A DNA stretch of 64,000 nucleotides, taken from assembly GCA_964653075.1 (NCBI GenBank), contig CAZZAX010000001.1, forward strand, positions 76,054 through 140,053, in the 5' to 3' direction. This DNA comes from NIOZ-UU13 sp964653075. GTDB lineage: Bacteria; Planctomycetota; Phycisphaerae; Sedimentisphaerales; Anaerobacaceae. Positions within the stretch are counted from its first letter, which is position 1, and each line of letters begins with the position of its first letter. Shown piece after piece: positions 1 through 9,235 of the stretch. A program made the position numbers and the translations under genes. Below the pieces are notes generated by a model. It was given only the letters and a program-made list of their open reading frames with translations. It did no database searches and had not been told where the DNA came from.

Positions 1-1166
1 TGGACCCGGCTAATTACGCCATATTTTTCCAAATCAGTGACGATGTTGACATTCGCAATATCAAATTCACCGGCGGATGGGATGGCGTTCATTTCCGCGG
101 AGCACCGGAGAGGCCATGTCGAAACGTGAGTATAGTCGGTTGTCAGTTCTTCACGGGTGATGATTCAATCGCAGGTCGGTATTGGGAAAATACGCTGATT
201 TCCGATTGTATTATAAACTCCTCCTGCAATGGGATAAGGCTCATTGGCCCGGCCTCTGGCTTGATTGTTCACGACTGTTTGTTCTACGGTCCGGGTGTCC
301 GTCCCCACCGCTCTTCGAACCGCTACAACATGCTTGCAGGCCTGAACCTGCAGCCAGGTGCATGGGACGCTACTAAAGGCAGTCTCGATAATGTTCTAAT
401 CTCTGATATTACTATGCACAACGTTTCGACGCCTTTTCACTTTTCACTCAAGCCGGGCAATACGGCAGAAAACATCTCCGTTAATCGAGTTTCAGCTACG
501 GGTGTGTATCGGGCCGCGTCTTCTGTTGAAAGCTGGGCACAAACAGCATTCAAGAAGGTCGTTTTCCGGGATGTGACGATCGAATACAAGGGTGGCGGCG
601 CCCGTAAACAGGCACTTATGAACGTGAAATCACCGGGTGTAGATGCCCGGCCGCTTCCGGCCTGGGGTTTCTATGCTCGGAATGTAAAGAACCTTATATT
701 CGACAATGTCCGGCTGCGTTGCGAGAAAGAGGACTCGCGACCCGTGTTGATGTGTGAAGGTATCGAATGGCTAACACTGGAGGAATTCAAATATCCGCCC
801 CCTGTCGAGATAAACGGAGCGTTCGCATTGGATGATGTCATGAATATCCAACTTAGTGGAATGAAATTTCTTACGTTCGAGCCTCGCTATATTGAATTGA
901 AGCTAATCACTAACGACACCACACACAGACTCACGGTGGGCAAACCTTACTCAGCCATCGTCACAGTCGAAAACGTTAAACAGAAAAGGCTGATTGGCCT
1001 GCTAAAAATCGAACTTGTTGCGGCTGGGCAAAAGAAAAACCGATGGTTATGGCTACTATCTGGTGAAAAGAAAAAGGTTATATTCCAAGGATTGATAGCT
1101 CCTAAAGCCGGGACTTATGAAGTGAGGTGTGGTAATATAACAAAAAGTCTACACGTTGAACAATAA
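1..1166 (+). CDS. GH28-like right-handed beta-helix protein (5' truncated)
   Basis: The reading frame is open from base 3, so the gene starts left of the window; the GTG at 126 lies inside the gene and is not its start. About 388 residues are visible. They show repeated short beta-strand turns such as NVSIVGCQFF and NVLISDITMHNV, the signature of a right-handed parallel beta-helix. GWDGVHF followed by TGDDSIAG resembles the NTDG and GDD catalytic blocks of polygalacturonases (GH28), but the usual GHG motif is replaced by CNGIRLIG, so hydrolase activity is uncertain. The last ~100 residues form a separate beta-rich domain. It is probably a secreted pectin-like polysaccharide enzyme, although the signal peptide is outside the window. 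The next gene begins 22 bp downstream on the same strand and is probably co-transcribed. Confidence 0.7.
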   Translation, partial: DPANYAIFFQISDDVDIRNIKFTGGWDGVHFRGAPERPCRNVSIVGCQFFTGDDSIAGRYWENTLISDCIINSSCNGIRLIGPASGLIVHDCLFYGPGVRPHRSSNRYNMLAGLNLQPGAWDATKGSLDNVLISDITMHNVSTPFHFSLKPGNTAENISVNRVSATGVYRAASSVESWAQTAFKKVVFRDVTIEYKGGGARKQALMNVKSPGVDARPLPAWGFYARNVKNLIFDNVRLRCEKEDSRPVLMCEGIEWLTLEEFKYPPPVEINGAFALDDVMNIQLSGMKFLTFEPRYIELKLITNDTTHRLTVGKPYSAIVTVENVKQKRLIGLLKIELVAAGQKKNRWLWLLSGEKKKVIFQGLIAPKAGTYEVRCGNITKSLHVEQ

Positions 1167-1188
1167 GCGTTGGATAAGGAAGAAATAA

Positions 1189-2931
1189 ATGGATTCTATA
1201 TATAAAGCGACGATACCACCGAACGCTGTCACGCGACGTGAATTTCTTTGCAGTGCAGCTATGACGACCGGGATAATCACTGCACCATGGATTATAACGG
1301 CGAAAGCACAGACCAGCCTTAAGCCTGACAAGCAACAACGGATAGAGGCAGCGATTCCTGCCAAAGCCTTCGCCCGGCCTCGCAGGCGCCGGAAGCTCCT
1401 GATTTTCGACCGCAATGTCGGATATGGAGGGCATGCATCTATTCCTGCAGCCAACACGGCATTCAAGCTAATGGGCGAAAAGACTGGAGCCTTTGAAACG
1501 GTGATTAGCAGAGAGCCGTCCGTCTTCAAACCTGAAAATCTGAAGCAGTTTGATGCCGTCTTTCTGAACAATACTGTGGGCAATCTCTTTGAAGATCCCG
1601 CCTTAAGACAAAGCCTTATCGAATTTGTTTATGGCGGCTGTGGACTTCTTGGCGTTCATGGAACAACGGTGGCCTTTACTCGCTGGCCCGGTGCTCATGA
1701 GGACTGGCCGGAGTTTGGCATAATGTTAGGTGCACGTGGCGCGAACCACAGGGACAGCGACGAACACATATTTATCAAGCTCGATGAACCCAATCATCCT
1801 GTTAATCAGACTTTCGGCGGTAAGGGCTTCGAATATAGGGACGAGTTCTTTCGTGTCCATGGGCCTTATTCAAGGCAGAGAGTCCGCGTACTTTTCAGCA
1901 TCGATACCGATAAAACTATTTTCCAGGGACAACCGCGCGGCAATTGTTTCCGTGAAGACAATGATTACGCATTAGCCTGGGTACGACACTACGGCCGGGG
2001 ACGCGTCTTCTACTGCACTATCGCGCACAATCCTTACGTATTCTGGGACTCGAAGATGTTACAATTCTATCTTGCGGCGGTGCAGTTCGCCATGGGTGAC
2101 CTGCAGGCCCCGACCGTCCCCAGCGGCAGATTAACACCTGCTATCCGCTCTCAGGAAAAGCTCCGCTGGCGTCTCGGCATCGAGGCCTACACCTTCCATA
2201 AATACACGCTTTTCGAGGCTATCGACCGCACTGCCCGGCTCGGCCTGCCGTATATGGGCGGTTTGAGTTTCCAGAAAGTTAGTAAGGAGATTCCAAAGAA
2301 CTTCGATAACCAACTAACAGATGATGAGTTCAAACAAATCCGGCTTAAACTGGACTCAGCCGGCATTCGTCTATTGACATATTACATCCACAATATACCC
2401 GGTGATAAAGCCGGATGCCGCAAGGTCTTCGAGTTCGGGAGAAAAATCGGTATTGAAACCTTCATGTCGGAGCCGCTTCCGGAAGCACTGGATACAATCG
2501 AGAAATTCTGCGACGATTATGACATTAACGTGGCTATTCACAACCACGACCGGAAGGCCTCGCCGCAGTATTGGCACCCGGAAGGTATTTTGGAGGTCTG
2601 TCGGGGACGCAGCAAAAGGATTGGGACTTGCGGTGATCTCGGCTACTGGATGCGATCCGGCATTGACCCTGTCAAGGCTGTAAACACGCTTAAGGACCGC
2701 TTGATTACCATCCAAATGCACGACCTGCATGAGCTAAGCCCGGAAGGTCACGATGTGCCATGGGGAACCGGTGTTGGAAGAACGGAGCGGTTTATTGAGG
2801 AAATCCACCGCCTGGGTATTAGGCCGACTATGTTCGGCCTTGAATACTCGTATAACTGGTTCGAGTCTATGCCTGAGATTGCAAGATGTATTGACTTCTT
2901 CAACAAAGTAAGCATGAAACTGGCAAAGTGA
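1189..2931 (+). CDS. Tat-exported ThuA domain + sugar isomerase/epimerase TIM-barrel fusion
   Basis: 580 residues. An AAGGAAG ribosome site precedes the ATG. The N-terminus has TRREFL followed by a hydrophobic stretch ending near AKA, a twin-arginine signal. Residues ~65-305 match a ThuA (trehalose-utilisation, glutamine-amidotransferase-like) domain, with the typical FDAVFLNNTVGNLF and CGLLGVHGTT blocks. Residues ~325-575 are a xylose-isomerase-like TIM barrel, with likely metal ligands in FMSEPLPE, HNHDRK, TCGDLG, QMHDLHE and GLEYS. Both domains are common in planctomycete carbohydrate loci, usually as separate proteins. The fusion suggests two coupled steps on an exported sugar or keto-sugar; the substrate cannot be read from sequence. 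The stop codon abuts the next gene, so the pair is probably one transcript. Confidence 0.8.
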   Translation: MDSIYKATIPPNAVTRREFLCSAAMTTGIITAPWIITAKAQTSLKPDKQQRIEAAIPAKAFARPRRRRKLLIFDRNVGYGGHASIPAANTAFKLMGEKTGAFETVISREPSVFKPENLKQFDAVFLNNTVGNLFEDPALRQSLIEFVYGGCGLLGVHGTTVAFTRWPGAHEDWPEFGIMLGARGANHRDSDEHIFIKLDEPNHPVNQTFGGKGFEYRDEFFRVHGPYSRQRVRVLFSIDTDKTIFQGQPRGNCFREDNDYALAWVRHYGRGRVFYCTIAHNPYVFWDSKMLQFYLAAVQFAMGDLQAPTVPSGRLTPAIRSQEKLRWRLGIEAYTFHKYTLFEAIDRTARLGLPYMGGLSFQKVSKEIPKNFDNQLTDDEFKQIRLKLDSAGIRLLTYYIHNIPGDKAGCRKVFEFGRKIGIETFMSEPLPEALDTIEKFCDDYDINVAIHNHDRKASPQYWHPEGILEVCRGRSKRIGTCGDLGYWMRSGIDPVKAVNTLKDRLITIQMHDLHELSPEGHDVPWGTGVGRTERFIEEIHRLGIRPTMFGLEYSYNWFESMPEIARCIDFFNKVSMKLAK

Positions 2932-2939
2932 GGTATTTA

Positions 2940-4403
2940 ATGACAAAAATGGAAAATGCCAAAAGAATCAACACTCTCCGGATTACTCGACGTAAATTCC
3001 TGTGTCGCACGGCTGCGCTTTCCGGGATATTCACAGTGCCACAAACCATTCCCTGCACGCTACGGGGTGCAAACGGGAATCTGCCACCGAGTGAGCGGAT
3101 AACAGTCGGTTTGATCGGCAAAGGACTAATGGGGAGCGGCCATTTACGCCGGCTGGTTGGCGACCGGGAAGTTCAAGTGCTGGCCGTATGCGACGTAGAT
3201 CGTCTTAGGCGCCAGGACGGCAAACGTCTTGTTGAGGAAACCTACGCTACCAAACGTTCCAGTGGAACCTATCACGGTTGCGCAGCTTATAATGACTATC
3301 GTGAACTGCTGTCTCGATCGGATATTGATGCCGTAGTAATCGTCACACCTGACCATTGGCACACGCTGCAGGCGATTGAAGCTGCCAAAGCGGGCAAGGA
3401 CATCTATTGCGAGAAGCCGATATCGATAACGGTTCGCCAGGGACGCCGACTTGTAGATACTGTCCGCAGATATAACCGCGTTTTTCAGACCGGAACACAG
3501 TATCGTTCTATTCCGACAATTCGACAGGTCTGCAATTTTGTTCGCGCAGGCGGACTTGGCAAAGTCAAACAAGTTTTTACTCTGTGGACCAGGCTGGGTG
3601 GTTTCTTCGGAGCGCCCCGCTTCAAGCCATACAGGCATTTGATGGATATCGAGAATACCGGCAAGTCCTACACACCCCTTGATATAATCCTCCCGGCCGA
3701 ACCTGTGCCGGACGGATTAGACTGGGACCTATGGGTCGGACCGGCACTTTGGCACCCCTATAATCCTGCCTATCACTTGAATCCTTCGCCAGGCGTAGTG
3801 CCCTGGGCATTCTGCGAAGATTTCGGCGCAGCCTCATCAACCTGGCACCATTCTCACAGTGCAGACGTAATTCAATATGCGTTGGGTATGGAGGAAAGTG
3901 GGCCGGTGGATTTTATTCATCCCAGCAGCGGCCGGTATCCGACACTCACTTACAGATACGCCAACGGGACACTTCTTCACCTGGTCGATAACTGGTCAAT
4001 GGTCAAAAATGTCTATAAAGCCGTTCCTGCAACCGCCCGGTTACAAGGAAACTTCGGAGGCATATTCGTAGGAGAAAAGGGCTGGATTACGTCAATGTCA
4101 ACCGGCGGGGCTGTCGAGGGAGGCCCTGAGAATACCTTCAAAGATATGAAGTTAACAACTCGACAGGTAAACATCGGAGAAAACAACCATCACGCGAACT
4201 GGTTCGACTGCATTCGTACTCGACGCCGGCCAAGTTGTGATGCAGAACTCGGTCACCGTTCGGCGTCACTGGGACATCTTACGATTATCGCTCACAAATT
4301 GCAGCGGTCTTTGAAATGGGACCCGGTCAAGGAAGAGTTTCCCAGCGACGATGCGGCTAATCGCCTGCGCTTCCGCGCGATGCGCTCACCCTGGCGTATT
4401 TGA
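2940..4403 (+). CDS. Tat-exported Gfo/Idh/MocA family oxidoreductase
   Basis: A GTG at 2928 overlaps the previous stop, but the ATG at 2940 has GTGAGG six bases upstream and is preferred (487 residues). The N-terminus carries ITRRKFLCRTAALSG, a twin-arginine signal. ERITVGLIGKGLMGSGH is the NAD(P)-binding Rossmann loop. YCEKPISITVRQGRRL contains the EKP motif with the conserved lysine, and the C-terminal half is the substrate-binding beta-sheet domain. The family oxidises or epimerises sugars, and export via Tat implies that the cofactor is bound before translocation, as in glucose-fructose oxidoreductase. It follows the ThuA/isomerase fusion directly and likely acts in the same sugar pathway. 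It converges with the symporter gene downstream. Confidence 0.88.
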   Translation: MTKMENAKRINTLRITRRKFLCRTAALSGIFTVPQTIPCTLRGANGNLPPSERITVGLIGKGLMGSGHLRRLVGDREVQVLAVCDVDRLRRQDGKRLVEETYATKRSSGTYHGCAAYNDYRELLSRSDIDAVVIVTPDHWHTLQAIEAAKAGKDIYCEKPISITVRQGRRLVDTVRRYNRVFQTGTQYRSIPTIRQVCNFVRAGGLGKVKQVFTLWTRLGGFFGAPRFKPYRHLMDIENTGKSYTPLDIILPAEPVPDGLDWDLWVGPALWHPYNPAYHLNPSPGVVPWAFCEDFGAASSTWHHSHSADVIQYALGMEESGPVDFIHPSSGRYPTLTYRYANGTLLHLVDNWSMVKNVYKAVPATARLQGNFGGIFVGEKGWITSMSTGGAVEGGPENTFKDMKLTTRQVNIGENNHHANWFDCIRTRRRPSCDAELGHRSASLGHLTIIAHKLQRSLKWDPVKEEFPSDDAANRLRFRAMRSPWRI

Positions 4404-4480
4404 TGCGCACAAATAACCGGCCTGTATAAAAAGTACTAAATCATGGCCACATCATATAAAATTCGGAGCCTGCTTGCTCT

Positions 4481-5965
4481 CTACTTTGGTACTGGAGTAT
4501 CTTTCCATTTTATCATGGCCGGGCCCAACAGATAACCCAGAATGAATGTTATACCAGTCCCAATCACTATCAACCAGCTCCATGCAAGGTGGATAATTCC
4601 ATTATGTGAGAGTATCATGAGCATAAGAGTAAATATGGTACTGACAATCATAGCGAAAACATTCCCCCAGTTTGATTTTCTTTTTGTTAGCAGTCCCAGC
4701 AGAAAAACCCCAAGAGTGGCTCCGCCGGTGATGGAGAAAATTTTAAAGGCAAACCAGAGGATATTCTCCACAGGAGCACAGGCCGACGCAATTCCCGCCA
4801 GAACCAGACCAAAACCGACCACTGCCGCTCGTGAGACGAGCAGATAGTGCTTTTCCGAGGCGCCCCTTCGAATCAGGGGACGGTATATGTCGGTAACAAA
4901 CGAGGATGAAAGTGAACTCAGCGGCGAATCAATACTTGCCATAATTATTGCTGCCAGCAGCAGGCCTTTGAGACCCGTCGGAAGCGAATACGCTACAAAG
5001 TGAGAAAGGACCTCTTTGGCTTTGGCAGGCTGGACCACATTAATATTCTGTTGATAGAACACATAGAGTAAAGTCCCAATTGCAAGATAAATACACATTA
5101 TGGGAATAACCGTAACGATTGTGGAGATAAGAGTTCTCTGGCTGGTCTTACGCGTTCTCACAGTTAGCAGACGCTGCATCATTTCCTGGTCTGTGCCGAA
5201 TGCCGCTAGGCCAATAAAAAACGCATTGGCTGTTCCCGCCCAGAAGGTAGTTGGGTCGTTAAGGTTTAGATCAAATTTAAAAAAGCTTAAACGTCCTGCT
5301 TCGTCGGCAATTCTCCAGGCCGTGGCCAATCCACCTTGAATTTGAAAGAAAAGATAGATTAGCAAAGCGGCGCCCGCCACGAAGAAGGTGAGCGCCTGAT
5401 ACGCGCCTGCCCAGACGACGGCTTTGATACCGCCGAACGCAATGAAAATGATACTCACGATGGTGAACATCAAAAGGGTTTGCACCAAATTCCAGCCCAT
5501 TATTAAAGACACCCCTAGACACGCGGCATACAATCTTACGCCAGATGCAATTAACCTTGTTATAAAGAAGAACACCGAACCTGCATATTGGGTCTCGGGT
5601 CCGAATCGGTGCCTGAGAAACTCGTAGATGCTCGTGCAGTTATACTTGTAGAAAACCGGAATAAACAAAAATGCCACCAAAATCCGAGCTGCCGCAGAGC
5701 CAATAAAGAACTGGACGTATTCCCAGTTTTCACTATAAGCTGTTGCTGGAAAACCAACGATAGTCAGGGCACTGATTTCAGTGGCGACAAAAGAGAGGCA
5801 GGCGACAATAGGTGGAACACGACGACTTCCAAGAAAAAAGTCGTTAGTATCTTTCTCCTCGCGCCCGAAAATGTATGAAATAACGAACAGCAGTAAGGCT
5901 CCTACCCCTACGATTGCCCAGTCGAAGCCGTTGAGTGTATTTGTCTGAGCTATAACGAAATTCAC
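4481..5965 (-). CDS. sodium:solute symporter (SSS family)
   Basis: 494 residues, with about 13 hydrophobic segments, FLGSRRVPPIVACLSFVATEISALT near the N-terminus and a long RHRFGPETQYAG loop, all typical of SSS/SLC5 Na+-coupled transporters. The start codon overlaps the stop of murQ by four bases (ATGA), so it is the last gene of an anmK-murQ-transporter operon. By position it is the best candidate for importing an amino sugar such as anhydro-MurNAc or MurNAc, in place of a PTS system or AmpG. That substrate is inferred from context only. It is similar in size to sialic-acid and glucose SSS carriers. Confidence 0.88.
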   Translation of the reverse strand: MNFVIAQTNTLNGFDWAIVGVGALLLFVISYIFGREEKDTNDFFLGSRRVPPIVACLSFVATEISALTIVGFPATAYSENWEYVQFFIGSAAARILVAFLFIPVFYKYNCTSIYEFLRHRFGPETQYAGSVFFFITRLIASGVRLYAACLGVSLIMGWNLVQTLLMFTIVSIIFIAFGGIKAVVWAGAYQALTFFVAGAALLIYLFFQIQGGLATAWRIADEAGRLSFFKFDLNLNDPTTFWAGTANAFFIGLAAFGTDQEMMQRLLTVRTRKTSQRTLISTIVTVIPIMCIYLAIGTLLYVFYQQNINVVQPAKAKEVLSHFVAYSLPTGLKGLLLAAIIMASIDSPLSSLSSSFVTDIYRPLIRRGASEKHYLLVSRAAVVGFGLVLAGIASACAPVENILWFAFKIFSITGGATLGVFLLGLLTKRKSNWGNVFAMIVSTIFTLMLMILSHNGIIHLAWSWLIVIGTGITFILGYLLGPAMIKWKDTPVPK

Positions 5966-6870
5966 GGAGACTCCTCAATTGCTTTTCGCAGAAACTGATC
6001 GCTTTCGTCAAGTATTTTCAAAGCACCAGACAAATCCGTCCGGCGAAAGTGCATAACAATAGCAGCTTTAACCTTCCCTTGTGCGTCTGAGAGAAGCCTT
6101 TTCGCACGCGGCCGGCTGAGATTGGTTATTTCCATTACAATCCGCAATGATCGATCGCGCAATTTATCATTTGTTGCCTTCAGGTCAACCATAAGATTGC
6201 CATAGACCTTGCCCAATCTGATCATTGCTCCCGTGGTTAGACTGTTGAGGACGAGTTTAGTAGCGGTACCCGCTTTCATCCGGGTTGAACCCGTAACAAC
6301 TTCCGGGCCTACAATCGGATTGATGATAATTTCAGCAGGGATATGCTCAACAGCCTCGGGCGCACAGGTAATAAAAATAGTCGCCGCACCAATTTGCCGT
6401 GCCTGCTTAAGAGCACCAAGCACAAAAGGCGTCATACCGCACGCCGCTAAGCCAACCACGACGTCTTTTACCTGTACACGTTTGTTGTTAATTGATGCAG
6501 CCCCATCCTCCGGGAAATCTTCGGCGCCTTCAACCGCCCGGACCAGTGCTCGCCGCCCACCGGCTATGATGCCCTGAACAAGTGAACACGGCACACCAAA
6601 AGTGGGCGGACACTCTGAGGCATCTAATACACCCAGCCGACCGCTCGTACCGGCTCCAACATAAAATAACCTTCCACCCTTCTTAAAACGTTCTACAATC
6701 AAATCAATCGCTGCAGCAATTTGTTTGGACTGCCGCGCAACAGCAGCGGGAACAAGCGCATCTTCAGCGTTAATAAGATTAACAATCTGCTTTGTAGATA
6801 GCTTATCGATATTTTCGCTCGCGAGATTGCGCTTTTCAGTAGTTGGCAGAAGTCTAAGTTTTCTTGTCAT
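5962..6870 (-). CDS. murQ: N-acetylmuramic acid 6-phosphate etherase
   Basis: 302 residues, the usual MurQ length. It cleaves the lactyl ether of MurNAc-6-P to give GlcNAc-6-P and D-lactate in the cytoplasm. The SIS-domain phosphate loop is VGAGTSGRLGVLDASECPPTF, where the glutamate of SECPPTF corresponds to the catalytic residue. EGAEDF and EVVTGSTRMKAGTATKLVLN are the other signature blocks. It overlaps anmK upstream and the symporter downstream by four bases each, so the three genes are translationally coupled. This supplies the two consecutive cytoplasmic steps (kinase then etherase) of murein-sugar recycling. Confidence 0.95.
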   Translation of the reverse strand: MTRKLRLLPTTEKRNLASENIDKLSTKQIVNLINAEDALVPAAVARQSKQIAAAIDLIVERFKKGGRLFYVGAGTSGRLGVLDASECPPTFGVPCSLVQGIIAGGRRALVRAVEGAEDFPEDGAASINNKRVQVKDVVVGLAACGMTPFVLGALKQARQIGAATIFITCAPEAVEHIPAEIIINPIVGPEVVTGSTRMKAGTATKLVLNSLTTGAMIRLGKVYGNLMVDLKATNDKLRDRSLRIVMEITNLSRPRAKRLLSDAQGKVKAAIVMHFRRTDLSGALKILDESDQFLRKAIEESP

Positions 6871-8045
6871 GCCGGTATTATCTTTCCCAGAACAACAGGT
6901 CGTCCCGCTCCGGTAACTCCGGGCACGTTATTAGCTAATCCCTTTATAGTCGCCCATGCTAAAATTGCAAACGAAACCGCCTCCTTGGCATCGACACTAA
7001 TACCAAAATCATCGGTAGAACAAATCTTAGCATCGAGAAGTTCGTTGTGCAACATTTCCACTAACGTATTATTACGAGAGCCGCCGCCGCACAATATAAC
7101 CTCATCCGGTATAGCCGGCAGAAATTCATGGTATCCCCGAGCTATACTTTTGGCGGTAAATGCAGTTACGGTCGCTACTATATCGGTATCAGCTATGCCT
7201 TTTTCTGCGGCTTGTTTGTATATCTTGTTGGCAAAGGAAATCCCGAACTCTTCCCGGCCGGTTGATTTTGGCGGATGCCGTTTTAGAAAAGGATGCCGGA
7301 GCATTGCATCAAGAAATCTTTTATTGACCGTGCCCTGTGCCGCCATTTTTCCACCAGAATCAAAACGTCGGTTACTACCACTTATAAGTCGAATGATACC
7401 ATCGATTACCATATTCCCCGGCCCTGTGTCAAAGGCGACAATAGCATCCTGCTTACAACGGATTGGAAGGAAAGTTACATTCGCAATACCGCCAATATTC
7501 TGAACGGCACGAGAAAACCTGTTACGGCCGAATAAAATATAATCGGCATAGGGCACCAAAGGGGCACCTTCACCTCCGGCAGCCATGTCGCGGGGCCTGA
7601 AATCCGCCACTGTAGTAATACCGGTACGGTGAGCTATTACAGATGGTTCTCCTATCTGAAGGGTCGAACGTATTGTCGTTTTGCTGTAGCGCCTGCCTCG
7701 AGGATTATGATATATCGTCTGGCCATGTGAACCCACCAGATCAATCGAATCCAAAGCAATGCCGCTTGTGCTACATAGCTTGACTATTGAATCGGCAAAT
7801 ACTTCGCCCAAGACGAAATTATAGTGGCATACATTATCCAATAGAGCTGTTTCGGGACGACACAGTTGAAGTATTTCCCTGCGTAAAGCATTAGGGTACG
7901 GAAATACACCAAAAGCTAACAAGCTAACCTTTTTCTTTATGATATCGACTATTGCAACATCAACACCGTCAACCGATGTACCTGACATTAGACCTGCAAC
8001 CCGTATTTTGTCCTTAGCTGCAATCCTTCGAATATCAAAACTCAC
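6867..8045 (-). CDS. anmK: anhydro-N-acetylmuramic acid kinase
   Basis: 392 residues, slightly longer than the typical ~370. The N-terminal ATP-binding signature GLMSGTSVDGVDVAIVDI is intact, and AFDTGPGNMVIDGIIR and VILCGGGSRNNTL are further family blocks. AnmK phosphorylates and hydrolyses 1,6-anhydro-MurNAc to MurNAc-6-P, the substrate of MurQ, whose gene overlaps the 3' end. It is the first gene of the minus-strand operon. A candidate promoter lies about 60 bases upstream in the divergent region shared with the ankyrin gene. Confidence 0.95.
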   Translation of the reverse strand: MSFDIRRIAAKDKIRVAGLMSGTSVDGVDVAIVDIIKKKVSLLAFGVFPYPNALRREILQLCRPETALLDNVCHYNFVLGEVFADSIVKLCSTSGIALDSIDLVGSHGQTIYHNPRGRRYSKTTIRSTLQIGEPSVIAHRTGITTVADFRPRDMAAGGEGAPLVPYADYILFGRNRFSRAVQNIGGIANVTFLPIRCKQDAIVAFDTGPGNMVIDGIIRLISGSNRRFDSGGKMAAQGTVNKRFLDAMLRHPFLKRHPPKSTGREEFGISFANKIYKQAAEKGIADTDIVATVTAFTAKSIARGYHEFLPAIPDEVILCGGGSRNNTLVEMLHNELLDAKICSTDDFGISVDAKEAVSFAILAWATIKGLANNVPGVTGAGRPVVLGKIIPA

Positions 8046-8106
8046 TACTTTCTCATCTCCGATTTATCAAATCAGATACTTTTTTATACATACCATAGCT
8101 AAACGA

Positions 8107-8135
8107 ATTATATCCTCACAAACATTAAAGCACAA
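8107..8135 (-). promoter_or_regulatory. candidate promoter of anmK-murQ-symporter operon
   Basis: On the minus strand TTGTGC and TATAAT are separated by 17 bases, about 60 bases before the anmK start. The -10 box is a perfect match and the -35 is weak. It is divergent from the promoter of the ankyrin gene about 75 bases away. Confidence 0.5.
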
Positions 8136-8207
8136 CAAACACATTAAAAGAACCTATAATAACCAACCAAAACAAAATTTCATATACTATCCAATGACAG
8201 CTTTAGC

Positions 8208-8235
8208 TTGAACTCAGATAGTAAATTGTTATAAT
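8208..8235 (+). promoter_or_regulatory. candidate promoter of ankyrin lipoprotein gene
   Basis: TTGAAC, 16 bases, then TATAAT, located 55 bases upstream of the ankyrin start codon. The expected transcription start would give a short leader that contains the 10-codon ORF at 8261. Confidence 0.6.
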
Positions 8236-8260
8236 GGTAAACTGATTCTTTGAGGGAACT

Positions 8261-8293
8261 ATGGCATCCCTGTGTAAGGGAAACAAACAATGA
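8261..8293 (+). CDS. possible 10-codon leader ORF coupled to ankyrin gene
   Basis: An ATG with GAGGGA five bases upstream opens a ten-residue frame (MASLCKGNKQ) whose TGA overlaps the ankyrin ATG in an ATGA arrangement. The ankyrin gene has its own AAGGGA site inside this mini-ORF. The spacing would allow translational coupling or attenuation-type control. It may equally be chance, because no family is recognisable. Confidence 0.35.
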   Translation: MASLCKGNKQ

Positions 8294-9129
8294 ACAAGAT
8301 AAGACTATTTTGCTTGATCTCGGTGTTGGTGTTTATCCCCTTAGGGTGTAAGAAGAAAGAACTTTCACTTCACGAAGCTGCAAAAATCGGTGACATTCGC
8401 CGAGTGCGATTGCTCATTTCAGAAGGTCACGATGTCAACACAATCCGGTCGAACCGCTTTACACCTTTGCATGATGCTGCCCGTTATGGACACAAGGATG
8501 TGGTCGAACTGCTCATTGCCAATGGTGCCAACGTGAATGCAGAGAGCCGGACAGGCGCAACGCCTTTGCACGAGGCTTCCCGTCATGGCTTCAGAGATGT
8601 GACAGAACTGCTCATTGCCAAAGGCGCCAATGTCGATGCAAAAAATCGGTCCGATACAACACCCCTGCACAAAGCAGCCTATGGAGGGCACATGGATGTG
8701 GCCGAGCTGCTTATTGCCAAGGGTGCTGACGTTAATGCAAAGGACAAGGACGGCACTACACCGCTGCACGGGGCAGTTTACCACGGACATTGGGAGACGG
8801 CTTTTCTTATTGCTAACGGGGCCGATGTGAAAGCAAAGGAAGCAGATGGTAATACACCACTACATTACGCGGCCCCAGCGGGGCATACCGATGTGGCAAA
8901 ATTGTTGATCATCAAAGGAGCTGAAATCGCAGCAAAAACCACATCCGGTCAAAATCCACTGCACTATGCCGCGTGGAATGGCCACAAGGACACTACACAA
9001 TTACTACTGGAAAGCGGCGCCGATGTCAATGCTAAAGACGACCAAGACCACACTCCTCTGTGGTATGCAAAAAATTACGGTCATATAGAAGTTTACGAAC
9101 TTCTTCTCAATTTTGGGAGCAAGAAATGA
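8290..9129 (+). CDS. ankyrin-repeat lipoprotein
   Basis: 279 residues. A signal peptide ends in the lipobox PLGC (Cys20), so the protein is probably membrane-anchored on the outside of the inner membrane. The rest is eight consecutive ankyrin repeats with TPLHxAA and LLIxxGADVNAK motifs. The fifth repeat is slightly shortened (HWETAFLIANGADV). Such proteins are binding scaffolds with no catalytic role. It sits divergently from the anmK operon and upstream of a double-SIS protein, so a partner in murein or envelope metabolism is possible but not shown. Confidence 0.88.
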   Translation: MNKIRLFCLISVLVFIPLGCKKKELSLHEAAKIGDIRRVRLLISEGHDVNTIRSNRFTPLHDAARYGHKDVVELLIANGANVNAESRTGATPLHEASRHGFRDVTELLIAKGANVDAKNRSDTTPLHKAAYGGHMDVAELLIAKGADVNAKDKDGTTPLHGAVYHGHWETAFLIANGADVKAKEADGNTPLHYAAPAGHTDVAKLLIIKGAEIAAKTTSGQNPLHYAAWNGHKDTTQLLLESGADVNAKDDQDHTPLWYAKNYGHIEVYELLLNFGSKK

Positions 9130-9235
9130 CGAAAGAATGCTTTGTAGAGATATATCTCTTGGCTCATATGTCCTCACCTGAATTCGTTGGAGCATAGTCA
9201 AATATAGAATTTTGCTGATATTTCAAAGAGACGTA

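Noticed and set aside
1149..1583. Minus-strand frames at 1102-1583
   Set aside because: Overlap the ThuA fusion gene antisense and encode no recognisable domain.
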